Below, piece after piece: positions 1 to 5,488 of a stretch of DNA of 7,418 nt. Made by a program: the position numbers and the translations under genes. Origin of the DNA: Microcaldota archaeon (lineage in GTDB: Archaea; Iainarchaeota; Iainarchaeia; JAADDC01); the NCBI GenBank assembly GCA_027074515.1, contig JALTCQ010000072.1, positions 1 to 7,418 on the forward strand, given 5' to 3'. How positions within the stretch are numbered: the first letter of the stretch is position 1; every line of letters starts with the position of its first letter. The notes under the pieces are model-generated. The model worked only from the letters and a program-made list of their open reading frames with translations. It was not told where the DNA came from and searched no databases.

Positions 1-509
1 CTGCCTTCCGAGGAGAATGGGAGAGTGACGATTGCCACGGTTAGTGCTCCAAGCTCCCTTGCTATCTCTGCCACCACGGGAGCAGAACCGGAACCAGTAC
101 CCCCACCGAGGCCTGCCGTGATGAATACGAGGTGCGCCCCCTCAAGGGCTTTTTTGATGTCATCCGCATCTTCCTGCGCGGCCTGTTCTCCTAGCCGTGG
201 ATCAGAACCAGCACCGAGGCCCTTAAGCGTTCTCTTTCCAATGAGGATCTTTCGGTCCGCGGGGGTGTACACGAGCTGTTGGGCGTCCGTGTTCACGGCT
301 ATGAGCTCGGCACCCTTAACGCCCATCTCGTGTAGCCTGGAAATCGTGTTGTTCCCAGCGCCACCACAGCCAACGACTTTAATCACCGGTATCGCGCTCT
401 GAAGAAACTGTTCTAAATCAGCATCATCCTTGCCCTTTGGGGTCTTTGCGGCCTCCTCGGCCCGCGCCTTCCTAACGGCCCTATCGATGACAGACTTCAA
501 CGTGATCAT
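1..509 (-). CDS. ftsZ: Cell division GTPase FtsZ, 5' part (3' end outside window)
   Basis: FtsZ is the tubulin-like GTPase that polymerises into the cytokinetic ring on the inner face of the membrane. The visible 169 residues hold a charged N-terminal extension (about 1-40), then the nucleotide-binding VVGCGGAGNN loop (45-54), AVNTDAQQL (71-79), and the tubulin/FtsZ signature GLGGGTGSGSAP (133-144). The extension followed by IKVVGCGGAGNN resembles archaeal FtsZ1-type proteins. The start is uncertain. ATG at 509 is used here and fits a TATA-like element centred near 534. A TTG at 500 would give MKSVIDRAV, closer to archaeal FtsZ1 N-termini, and would place the G-rich run at 510-514 at Shine-Dalgarno distance. 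The gene follows surE with a 113-bp gap that holds its own promoter. Identity is very sure; the FtsZ1 versus FtsZ2 assignment is inferred from the N-terminus only. Confidence 0.96.
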   Translation of the reverse strand, partial: MITLKSVIDRAVRKARAEEAAKTPKGKDDADLEQFLQSAIPVIKVVGCGGAGNNTISRLHEMGVKGAELIAVNTDAQQLVYTPADRKILIGKRTLKGLGAGSDPRLGEQAAQEDADDIKKALEGAHLVFITAGLGGGTGSGSAPVVAEIARELGALTVAIVTLPFSSEG

Positions 510-530
510 CCCCCTTTGTCTGTTTAACTG

Positions 531-559
531 ATATAATTGCGTGGGCAAATGTTATAAAA
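531..559 (-). promoter_or_regulatory. Candidate ftsZ promoter (two TATA-like elements)
   Basis: The minus strand carries TTTTATAAC at 559-551 and AATTATAT at 538-531. The first would place transcription start near 530 and give a leader of 20-30 nt. The second is about 25 nt from ATG 509 and would give a leaderless mRNA. Which one is used cannot be decided from sequence, but together they explain most of the gap between surE and ftsZ. Confidence 0.5.
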
Positions 560-622
560 TACTTACACGGTTATCGGATATTTTGGCGGCTTTCTTCCTC
601 TGCTGCTCGTGCTGTTTGGCAT

Positions 623-1450
623 TTAAACATTTTTGGCGTCGCTCCTCAGCTTTTCTAATCCTCTTTGACCAGCCCTCACGAAGGCGCTGACCTGGGCGTG
701 CTTCACGGGTTCAAACACGTCCGCGTTTATGTTCAAGGATATTGGCGTCACGGCGATGTTTCCAGCCACGAACACCTCGTACACGTCTGTTCCCTCCACA
801 GGATCCTTCGGTTCTCCGTATATCCAGTAATACTTGTTGCCTAATGGGTCCACTCGCTCGTCCACGAGCTCGGAGAACCTTGTCTTCGCTGCCGGGGCGA
901 GCACCACCCTCGTTTTGTCCGTGATCCGCGCAGGGAAGTTCACGTTGAGCAGGTCCACGCCCTCTGGCAGCCCCTTATCCAGCACCCTAGCGCAGATCTC
1001 TTCGACCACGGCCTTTATTGCGAGGGTAAGCTCTCGGTTGTTTACCAGTTCTTCAGCGCTGCCGACCGCCGCGGACACCGCCACCGCAGGGATGTTCTCC
1101 AGTGCTGCTTGTGCCGCCGCGCCCACGGTTCCCGAGGACAGGATGACCTGCGTGCTCGTGTTGTCCCCTATGTTCACGCCGGAGACCACGAGGTCTATAT
1201 CCTTCACGATGACGTTTCTGGCTAGGTGGATGATGTCCGACGGCGTTCCAGATATGGCGTATGTTTTCTCCTCTTTTCCGAAGGGTTTGATGCGCAGTGG
1301 TTTGTGAAGCGTCATGCCAAGCCCTGTCGCGCTCTTTGGCTTTTCCGGCGCGACGATCCACGTTTCTCCGAGATCCTTGAGCGCCGCACGAAGGATGAAC
1401 GGTCCTGGGGAGTGGATTCCGTCGTCGTTGGTTATGAGAATGCGCGCCAT
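623..1450 (-). CDS. surE: 5'/3'-nucleotidase SurE (survival protein E)
   Basis: SurE is a cytosolic, metal-dependent phosphatase that removes phosphate from nucleoside 5'- and 3'-monophosphates and, in some species, short polyphosphate. The 275-residue product has the N-terminal metal-binding motif ITNDDG (6-11, Asp9 and Asp10), the conserved Ser in APEKPKSATG (Ser40), GTPSD, and SGVNIGDN with Asn93. These are the four metal-site positions of the family. Length is normal for SurE. An in-frame ATG lies 15 bases further upstream at 1465, but MARILITNDDG is the family N-terminus, so ATG 1450 is preferred. No Shine-Dalgarno sequence is visible. GGTTATAAC is centred 25 nt upstream and contains the stop codon of ogt-endoV, so a leaderless transcript is likely. 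The gap to the upstream gene is 22 bp. Confidence 0.95.
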   Translation of the reverse strand: MARILITNDDGIHSPGPFILRAALKDLGETWIVAPEKPKSATGLGMTLHKPLRIKPFGKEEKTYAISGTPSDIIHLARNVIVKDIDLVVSGVNIGDNTSTQVILSSGTVGAAAQAALENIPAVAVSAAVGSAEELVNNRELTLAIKAVVEEICARVLDKGLPEGVDLLNVNFPARITDKTRVVLAPAAKTRFSELVDERVDPLGNKYYWIYGEPKDPVEGTDVYEVFVAGNIAVTPISLNINADVFEPVKHAQVSAFVRAGQRGLEKLRSDAKNV

Positions 1451-1471
1451 GTAGTATATGCGCAACTAATC

Positions 1472-1480
1472 GTTATAACC
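1472..1480 (-). promoter_or_regulatory. Candidate surE TATA box overlapping the ogt-endoV stop codon
   Basis: The minus strand reads GGTTATAAC, with TTATAA centred at 1475.5, which is 25.5 nt upstream of ATG 1450. Archaeal TATA boxes sit about 25 nt upstream of the transcription start, so this would start the mRNA at or next to the start codon. The TAA inside it is the stop codon of the preceding gene. Confidence 0.55.
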
Positions 1481-2396
1481 CTCTACGTTCCCGCTCTTCC
1501 CGCATCTTGGCCACGGCAGTCTTGTGTGCGAGCAGTAGTGGGAGTGGTTGCTTTCCAGACTTCCAGAACTGCTTCGCCACGCGGAGTGCTCCGTCCACGG
1601 TCATCTTATTTCCCGGCGACACGTAGGCGCTCCCCACCTTCCAGCCCACGTGCTTCCCATCCACGAACACCCTTCCGTCTTCCTCCCTGCCCACCAGGTG
1701 GCTCTTTGCCACCCCCACGCTGGGCGCGTCCAAAACCACTCCGAAGTGCGTCGCTTCCCCCATTCGTCTCGGGTGTATCCAGCCGTGGCCATCTGCGAGG
1801 ATCACGTCGAACTCCAAGTCTCTGAGAGCGTTCCAGACGAAGGGCATCTCGCGGAATGCAAGGTACGTGGGCACGTACGGAAATAGCACTTCCCCCACCC
1901 ATGTTTTTTGCTCCAGTACTTGTCCTCTATCGTTTAGCACCAATGCTGCACCCACTCCGAAATCGCCCCAGTAAGACACGTCCACGCCCACTGCTGTTTT
2001 CACGTTCTTCGGTTCTTCTACCACGATTTTTTCCCGAAGCCTTCTCTGCGCTTCTTGCATATGCTCGAAGATCTTTGGCGCTTCGAACTCTTCGTGCGTG
2101 ATCAGATGCTTGTTCAGGTCTACCTTATCTCCCTTGAACGTGATCCCTTCTTTCTCCAGGAGTTTCTTCTTCGCTTCCGGGCCACCGAAGGCGTAGCCGC
2201 CCAAGGAACCGTCAGACATAACCACGCGGTGGCAGGGAATTTCCACGGGCCTCGGGTTCTTCTTCAATGCTTCTCCCACTGCCCTTGCAGCTCGAATGTC
2301 CCCCAGTGCCCTAGCTATCTCGCCGTACGTGGTTACTTTACCCTCTGGAATCTGTGAGACGATGTCCAGCACCAGCCTGTCGAAGTAGTTCAGCAC
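1473..2396 (-). CDS. Bifunctional O6-alkylguanine-DNA alkyltransferase / endonuclease V
   Basis: This 307-residue protein joins two DNA-repair domains. Residues 1 to about 88 form the DNA-binding and active-site domain of O6-alkylguanine alkyltransferase (Ogt/MGMT): a winged-helix segment with GKVTTYGEIARALG and the methyl-acceptor motif PCHRVV with Cys55. The N-terminal Ogt domain is absent. Residues from about 108 form endonuclease V (nfi), which nicks DNA near hypoxanthine (deaminated adenine): GVDVSY (Asp139), FPYVPTYLAFRE (Glu183), ILADGHGWIHPRRMG (Asp202), SVGVAK (Lys231), and YVSPGNKM. All catalytic positions known for the family appear intact. The same domain order is described for a Ferroplasma acidarmanus protein with both activities. 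The GTG at 2396 is chosen because a longer reading frame would run into trmI on the opposite strand and because a TATA-like element lies 25 nt upstream. It diverges from trmI. Confidence 0.93.
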   Translation of the reverse strand: MLNYFDRLVLDIVSQIPEGKVTTYGEIARALGDIRAARAVGEALKKNPRPVEIPCHRVVMSDGSLGGYAFGGPEAKKKLLEKEGITFKGDKVDLNKHLITHEEFEAPKIFEHMQEAQRRLREKIVVEEPKNVKTAVGVDVSYWGDFGVGAALVLNDRGQVLEQKTWVGEVLFPYVPTYLAFREMPFVWNALRDLEFDVILADGHGWIHPRRMGEATHFGVVLDAPSVGVAKSHLVGREEDGRVFVDGKHVGWKVGSAYVSPGNKMTVDGALRVAKQFWKSGKQPLPLLLAHKTAVAKMREERERRGL

Positions 2397-2426
2397 GGTT
2401 AAAACAAGAACCTCTCTGTTTAAACC
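2397..2426. promoter_or_regulatory. Overlapping divergent promoters of ogt-endoV and trmI
   Basis: The 30-bp gap between the divergent starts contains GTTAAAAC at 2398-2405 (plus-strand TATA candidate, centre 25.5 nt before ATG 2427) and GTTTAAAC at 2418-2425 (minus-strand TATA candidate, centre 25.5 nt before GTG 2396). Each element therefore lies at the predicted transcription start of the other gene. Neither gene has a convincing Shine-Dalgarno sequence, which fits leaderless mRNAs. Confidence 0.6.
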
Positions 2427-3140
2427 ATGCGACTCCTCATCCACCGCAAGACTGGGAAGAAATACCTCGCGAAATCCTTGCCATATAATACGGAAATGGG
2501 CCTCGTGCGGGACGAAGGAGAATGCGGGCGCACTTTTTCGTCCAAGGGCGAACCCTTCACCGTCACGGAGCCGCGCTTCGTTGATCTCTGGGCGAAGATG
2601 CGAAGAGGCCCCCAGTGGGCTCACCCCAAGGATTTGTCCATGGTTGTTGGGCTAACTGGGCTGGGCCCTGGCTGGCGTGTGGTGGATGCAGGGACTGGTT
2701 CTGGCTTCGCGGCGAACTTCTTTGCGTATCACGTTCGTCCCTCCGGCCACGTGTACTCCTACGACGTCCGTCCGCAGAACGTTCGGCTGGGGCAAGAGAA
2801 TGCGGAATTTTTCGGCCTATCGGATTACGTTACGTTCAAAGAAGGATCTGTGTACGAGGGAATCGACGAAAAGGCTGTAGATCTGGTTTTCCTGGACCTA
2901 CCGGAACCGTGGCGAGCCTACGAGCACGCCGCTGAAGCGCTGAAAACGGGTGGATTCCTCGTGCTGTATTTGCCCACGGTTGATCAAGTGCTCCGCGCCA
3001 AGCAAGAACTGACGGAAGACTTTACGCCCTTTGAAGTCTACGAGGTGCTCCTGCGCCGCTGGAAGAACACGGATATTCTTCGCCCCGAGAACACGGGACT
3101 ACTCCACACGGTGTTTTTGCTTATCTCACGCAGGGTTTGA
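2427..3140 (+). CDS. trmI: tRNA (adenine-N1)-methyltransferase, TrmI family
   Basis: TrmI is a class I SAM-dependent methyltransferase, usually a tetramer, that makes 1-methyladenosine in the T-loop of tRNA. Archaeal enzymes can act at positions 57 and 58. The 237-residue product has a short N-terminal beta domain (1 to about 65), the RGPQ.AHPKDL entry segment (60-70), SAM motif I VVDAGTGSGF (85-94), an acidic residue after strand 2 in YSYDVRP (Asp113), and the motif IV segment LDLPEPW (156-162), characteristic of TrmI/Trm61. The last part (ENTGLLHTVFLLISRR) also fits the family C-terminus. ATG 2427 is the first start, directly at the expected transcription start of a TATA-like element. It diverges from the repair fusion and converges with the membrane-protein gene. 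Site specificity (A57 and/or A58) cannot be told from the sequence. Confidence 0.93.
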   Translation: MRLLIHRKTGKKYLAKSLPYNTEMGLVRDEGECGRTFSSKGEPFTVTEPRFVDLWAKMRRGPQWAHPKDLSMVVGLTGLGPGWRVVDAGTGSGFAANFFAYHVRPSGHVYSYDVRPQNVRLGQENAEFFGLSDYVTFKEGSVYEGIDEKAVDLVFLDLPEPWRAYEHAAEALKTGGFLVLYLPTVDQVLRAKQELTEDFTPFEVYEVLLRRWKNTDILRPENTGLLHTVFLLISRRV

Positions 3141-3148
3141 TTTTGATC

Positions 3149-3165
3149 AAAAAGAATGAGAAAAA
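3149..3165 (-). terminator. Poly-T terminator candidate for the minus-strand membrane gene
   Basis: Just after the stop codon of the membrane-protein gene, the minus strand has two T5 runs (3165-3161 and 3153-3149), typical of archaeal oligo-T termination. The plus strand offers only a T4 at 3141-3144 for trmI, next to the palindrome TTTTGATCAAAA (3141-3152). The convergent gap is 35 bp. Confidence 0.5.
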
Positions 3166-3175
3166 GTGGCCGGCT

Positions 3176-3517
3176 TCAGTAGCCAACCTTGAAGAGCTTG
3201 TTGATGTACTGCAGGATCGCTGCGGGCATGTAGATGTATGCCATAAGGCCCGCGTAGACCTGGAACCACTTCATGAGGGCGAACCCACCGAGTATGCTGC
3301 TCATCGGGAATGCCACTGCTATGAGGTACATGACGCCGTAGAAGATTGCCCTCGTCTCGATCTCCTTGAACTCTTCCTTGAAGGCAAAGATACCCACTAT
3401 GATACCGATCGCCAGGTTAATCAGCGCGAACCACGTGAGGGTTACGCCACCCACGAAGTAGCCTATCAACGCCAGGATCCAGCCTAGCCACATGAGATAC
3501 TTCAACCATTCTTCCAT
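3176..3517 (-). CDS. Small integral membrane protein, four predicted helices, unknown function
   Basis: I do not recognise this family. The 113-residue product is very hydrophobic and rich in Trp, Tyr and Phe. It has four likely membrane segments, roughly residues 5-24, 27-45, 57-76 and 87-105. A charged loop between helices 2 and 3 (FKEEFKEIETR) is the only strongly polar stretch. There is no signal peptide with a cleavage site, no catalytic motif and no Cys. ATG 3517 is chosen over the GTG at 3526 because GGAGGTGG at 3530-3523 sits 8 nt from it. A TATA-like GTTTTAAAG at 3576-3568 implies a leader of about 30 nt, so it likely has its own promoter even though it lies 47 bp after rnp2. T-runs follow its stop. 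It could be an accessory subunit, a small transporter unit or a membrane anchor; nothing in the sequence decides. Confidence 0.8.
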   Translation of the reverse strand: MEEWLKYLMWLGWILALIGYFVGGVTLTWFALINLAIGIIVGIFAFKEEFKEIETRAIFYGVMYLIAVAFPMSSILGGFALMKWFQVYAGLMAYIYMPAAILQYINKLFKVGY

Positions 3518-3564
3518 TTTTTCCACCTCCGTCCTGTTTTACTTCAATGTTAATCTGCAAATCT

Positions 3565-3897
3565 TTACTTTAAAACTTGATGTGTGCTTTCGTTGATTGA
3601 CGAATTCAGCCAATCCTTAATCGTTTTAATCGTGCCGGATACGCGCTCAACGAACAATGGTTTGCTTTCTCCACACTCTAACGCCAACGCCCCACGCACG
3701 TACCATTCAAAGCCTCTGTCCACGCGGATTATGATGTAATCTGACGTCCCTTCCACCTTCTTCAGGCCGGAGAGAGAACGGTACACTGTGCCCAAGCGTT
3801 TCCTTACCGCTCTTTCCACGTCCCGCCAGCTGGCGCCCCTCACGAGCAGGTATCTCCTTTTGTCCCTCAGGGTCGGTGGTATGGGCTTTACCTTCAT
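3565..3897 (-). CDS. rnp2: Ribonuclease P protein component 2 (Pop5)
   Basis: Pop5 binds the catalytic domain of RNase P RNA as a heterodimer pair with Rpp30 and supports 5' maturation of tRNA. The 110-residue product begins MKVKPIPPTLRDKRRYLLV, the usual archaeal Pop5 N-terminus. It continues with the conserved strand and helix arrangement: YLLVRGAS, a basic helix ERAVRKRLG, DYIIIRVDRGFEWYVRGALAL. The start codon overlaps the stop codon of rpp30 (ATGA, 4 bases), which is tight translational coupling with its heterodimer partner. GGGAGG lies 7 nt upstream, so ATG 3897 is well supported; the frame upstream of it lies inside rpp30. In many Euryarchaeota the proteasome alpha gene follows this gene; here a membrane protein follows instead. 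Identity is sure. Confidence 0.92.
   Translation of the reverse strand: MKVKPIPPTLRDKRRYLLVRGASWRDVERAVRKRLGTVYRSLSGLKKVEGTSDYIIIRVDRGFEWYVRGALALECGESKPLFVERVSGTIKTIKDWLNSSINESTHQVLK
3568..3576 (-). promoter_or_regulatory. Candidate TATA box of the membrane-protein gene, inside the 3' end of rnp2
   Basis: GTTTTAAAG on the minus strand covers the last codons of rnp2, just before its TAA. It would start transcription near 3547, giving a leader of about 30 nt with the strong Shine-Dalgarno sequence GGAGG at 3530-3526. Confidence 0.45.
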
Positions 3898-4397
3898 AGC
3901 AGCCCCTCCCAGTTCGTGCTCACCGCAGCGTAGGCCATGGGAATGCTCATGCCGAGAATGATCCCTACAGCTGCCACGTCTCTTGGTGCTTTCAAGCATG
4001 TAACGTTTCGCGCCCCGGTTGCCAAGAGAATGGGTACCCTCGCCTTGTGGAGGATGCGTATGCCCTTCGCTGCGAATCTTATGTTTTTGGGCCTTTCCCG
4101 TATCCAGTCGAGGGTGTATACGGCTCTTATACCCTTTTCCTTCATGATGTGTGCCGCTTGCATGTCCATCTTTGTTCTCACGTCAACGAGAGCTTCCCTC
4201 GCCCACGTAGCTCCTTTGATCTTCTCTATCCTGTCCCCCTGAATAATGGGAATCCGTCCTTCCACCCTTGCGCGCTCCAGTTCCTTCCTGTTCTTCACGT
4301 GGATCCAATCTCTGGCTGTAAACACTTTGTAAAATCCCAGGCGCTCGCCCCATTGCCCCACATCTTCCATTTGAACTAGATCGTAGAATCTCCGCAC
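3894..4397 (-). CDS. rnp3: Ribonuclease P protein component 3 (Rpp30)
   Basis: Rpp30 is a TIM-barrel RNase P subunit that works with Pop5 on the catalytic RNA domain. The 167-residue product starts RRFYDL (strand 1), followed by ERLGFYKVF, RIPIIQG, EALVDVRTKMD, IRFAAKGIRILHKARVPILLATGARN and LKAPRDVAAVGIILGMS. The last two match the typical ending of archaeal Rpp30 (SGAxN then RSPRDL and LGM). It is shorter than most archaeal Rpp30 proteins, which are usually a little above 200 residues, and the loop after strand 1 appears trimmed. The start is GTG 4397: no ATG, GTG or TTG lies between it and the coding end of the previous gene in this frame. The only polypurine nearby is weak, while GTTTAAAAC centred 24 nt upstream suggests a leaderless internal transcript. 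It overlaps rnp2 by 4 bases. Confidence 0.88.
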   Translation of the reverse strand: MRRFYDLVQMEDVGQWGERLGFYKVFTARDWIHVKNRKELERARVEGRIPIIQGDRIEKIKGATWAREALVDVRTKMDMQAAHIMKEKGIRAVYTLDWIRERPKNIRFAAKGIRILHKARVPILLATGARNVTCLKAPRDVAAVGIILGMSIPMAYAAVSTNWEGLL

Positions 4398-4416
4398 GAA
4401 AGAATATGCCTTTTCC

Positions 4417-4425
4417 GTTTTAAAC
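4417..4425 (-). promoter_or_regulatory. Candidate internal TATA box for rnp3-rnp2, containing the upstream stop codon
   Basis: The minus strand reads GTTTAAAAC, centred at 4421, 24 nt before GTG 4397. The stop codon of the exosome-associated gene (TAA, 4422-4420) is part of it. It could give a leaderless rnp3-rnp2 mRNA separate from the L15e transcript. Confidence 0.5.
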
Positions 4426-4884
4426 GTCTTCCTTGAACGCTCGCACAAAGGCTTTTTGGTACTCTTCTGGTTTTGCTGGGTATGCCTCCAGCTGGGCACG
4501 GACCTTTACCACGTCGCCACCGCCTGTGAGTACTGGACGGCCCAGGTAAGCCTCTTGCTTGTCAAAGCGCAGGTGTATCGTCCCGTACTCGTCAAGGAAG
4601 TCGTCTGGATGCGCAAGTATGTACTTCACGTCTTCCTCACTGAGCAATGATCGTACGTGTCTCCAGAGCTTCCTTGCGTCCGATTTCTTATCTGCTACCA
4701 CTTCTATGATGAGAATGGGATTTCCCAGCACTCCCTTGGCGATGCTTTCCCTCCAGCGAACCCTGCTGTTCTTCAGGTCCAAATCTGGTGGTAGAAGAAG
4801 ACGAACTGCCTGCCTTACCTTCTCCTCATCCTCCGTGGCCCGTGCGAAGGCCATTATGTGGAGGGAGAGGATGGGGGCGGGCAC
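4420..4884 (-). CDS. Exosome-associated RNA-binding protein, COG1325 family
   Basis: This 154-residue protein matches the archaeal family annotated as RNA-binding protein or predicted exosome subunit (COG1325). Members sit next to L15e and RNase P genes in many archaea. Family marks are the N-terminal HIMAFARATEDEEKVRQAVRLLLP segment, a middle WRHVRSLLSEEDVKYILAH helix region, and DDFLDEYGTIHLRFDKQEAYLG near residues 93-114, followed by a TGGGDVVKVRAQLEAYP strand. The start codon is GTG 4884, one base after the L15e stop codon, with a purine-rich AGGAAGG about 9-13 nt upstream. The gene is thus cotranscribed with L15e. Biochemical role in RNA degradation is a prediction for the family, not shown. 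The family call rests on the sequence pattern and on gene order together. Confidence 0.85.
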   Translation of the reverse strand: MPAPILSLHIMAFARATEDEEKVRQAVRLLLPPDLDLKNSRVRWRESIAKGVLGNPILIIEVVADKKSDARKLWRHVRSLLSEEDVKYILAHPDDFLDEYGTIHLRFDKQEAYLGRPVLTGGGDVVKVRAQLEAYPAKPEEYQKAFVRAFKEDV

Positions 4885-4885
4885 G

Positions 4886-5488
4886 TTACTTCGCCTTCCT
4901 GTTGTTTGCTCTTAGGGACGGGCGTACCTTCTCGGCGCCCTTGCCCTTCCTTCCTAGGCCCCTATTCTTCTTGCCGGCGCTTGTGAGTCCGCGGAATGCC
5001 CTTCCCCTGTGCTGCTTCTCTGCGATCCATCCTAGGTCCTTGTCTGCTTTGATCGCAGGGTTGTGGGGGTCAACAAGGATGACCTCGTACCAGTAGTAGT
5101 GTCCGTCCTCGCCCACGTAGTAGGAGTTGAGCACTTCTAGGTTCTTGTAACGGGCGTTCGCGCGGATCTCCGCTATACGCTGTATAGATATTCTCCGGGT
5201 CAGCTTGTTCACACCCATCCTCTTGGGCCTTCTCCCCTTGTGTGGACGGATGTGGTGGCCAGAACCCTTGCGAACACGCACGCGCACGACGATTATACCC
5301 TGCTTTGCTTTGTAGCCAAGGGATTTGGCGCGCGCAAGGTTCGTAGGCCTTTCAATCTTGACTATGGATGGCTCGCGCCTCCACTGGATGAGCTTCTCCT
5401 TCATGCGCTCATCGTAGTCGTAAAAATCGTCCTCTTCCCCCTTATACTCCTTCTGAAGCGTTTCTCTAACGTATTGGTACATGCCCAA
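4886..5488 (-). CDS. rpl15e: Large-subunit ribosomal protein L15e
   Basis: L15e is an archaeal/eukaryotic protein of the 50S/60S subunit that contacts 23S/28S rRNA over a long, basic extended surface. The 200-residue product shows the family features: MGMYQYVRETLQKEY at the N-terminus, IQWRREPSIVKIERPTNLARAKSLGYKAKQG, a very basic centre (VRVRKGSGHHIRPHKGRRPKRMGV), ANARYKNLEVLNSYYVGEDGHYYWYEVILVDPHNPAI, and GLTSAGKKNRGL near the C-terminus. Two earlier or later starts are possible (GTG 5497, ATG 5482). TTG 5488 is preferred because it gives the family N-terminus MGMY and sits 5 nt after a full GGAGGTGA Shine-Dalgarno sequence (5501-5494). It heads a cluster with the exosome-associated gene one base downstream. 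Its upstream leader is unusually structured. Confidence 0.95.
   Translation of the reverse strand: MGMYQYVRETLQKEYKGEEDDFYDYDERMKEKLIQWRREPSIVKIERPTNLARAKSLGYKAKQGIIVVRVRVRKGSGHHIRPHKGRRPKRMGVNKLTRRISIQRIAEIRANARYKNLEVLNSYYVGEDGHYYWYEVILVDPHNPAIKADKDLGWIAEKQHRGRAFRGLTSAGKKNRGLGRKGKGAEKVRPSLRANNRKAK

Noticed and set aside
834..1307. Long plus-strand reading frame opposite surE
   Set aside because: Low-complexity Ser/Thr/Ala-rich product, a mirror of the surE codons on the other strand; no motif or start signal.
2397..2624. Upstream extension of the Ogt-EndoV reading frame
   Set aside because: The extra 76 residues show no Ogt-like sequence and lie antisense to the well-supported trmI; the GTG at 2396 fits both the domain start and a promoter.
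3141..3152. Perfect 12-bp palindrome TTTTGATCAAAA between convergent genes
   Set aside because: Considered as an operator or an intrinsic terminator stem. It is AT-rich, has no loop and lies between two gene ends, so the simple T-run terminator reading is preferred.
3137..3487. Plus-strand reading frame opposite the membrane-protein gene
   Set aside because: The minus-strand frame has helices, a strong Shine-Dalgarno sequence and a terminator; the plus-strand product looks like random polar sequence.
4398..4499. Upstream extension of rnp3 to an ATG at 4499
   Set aside because: The region is coding for the exosome-associated protein in another frame and the extra residues do not resemble the Rpp30 N-terminus.
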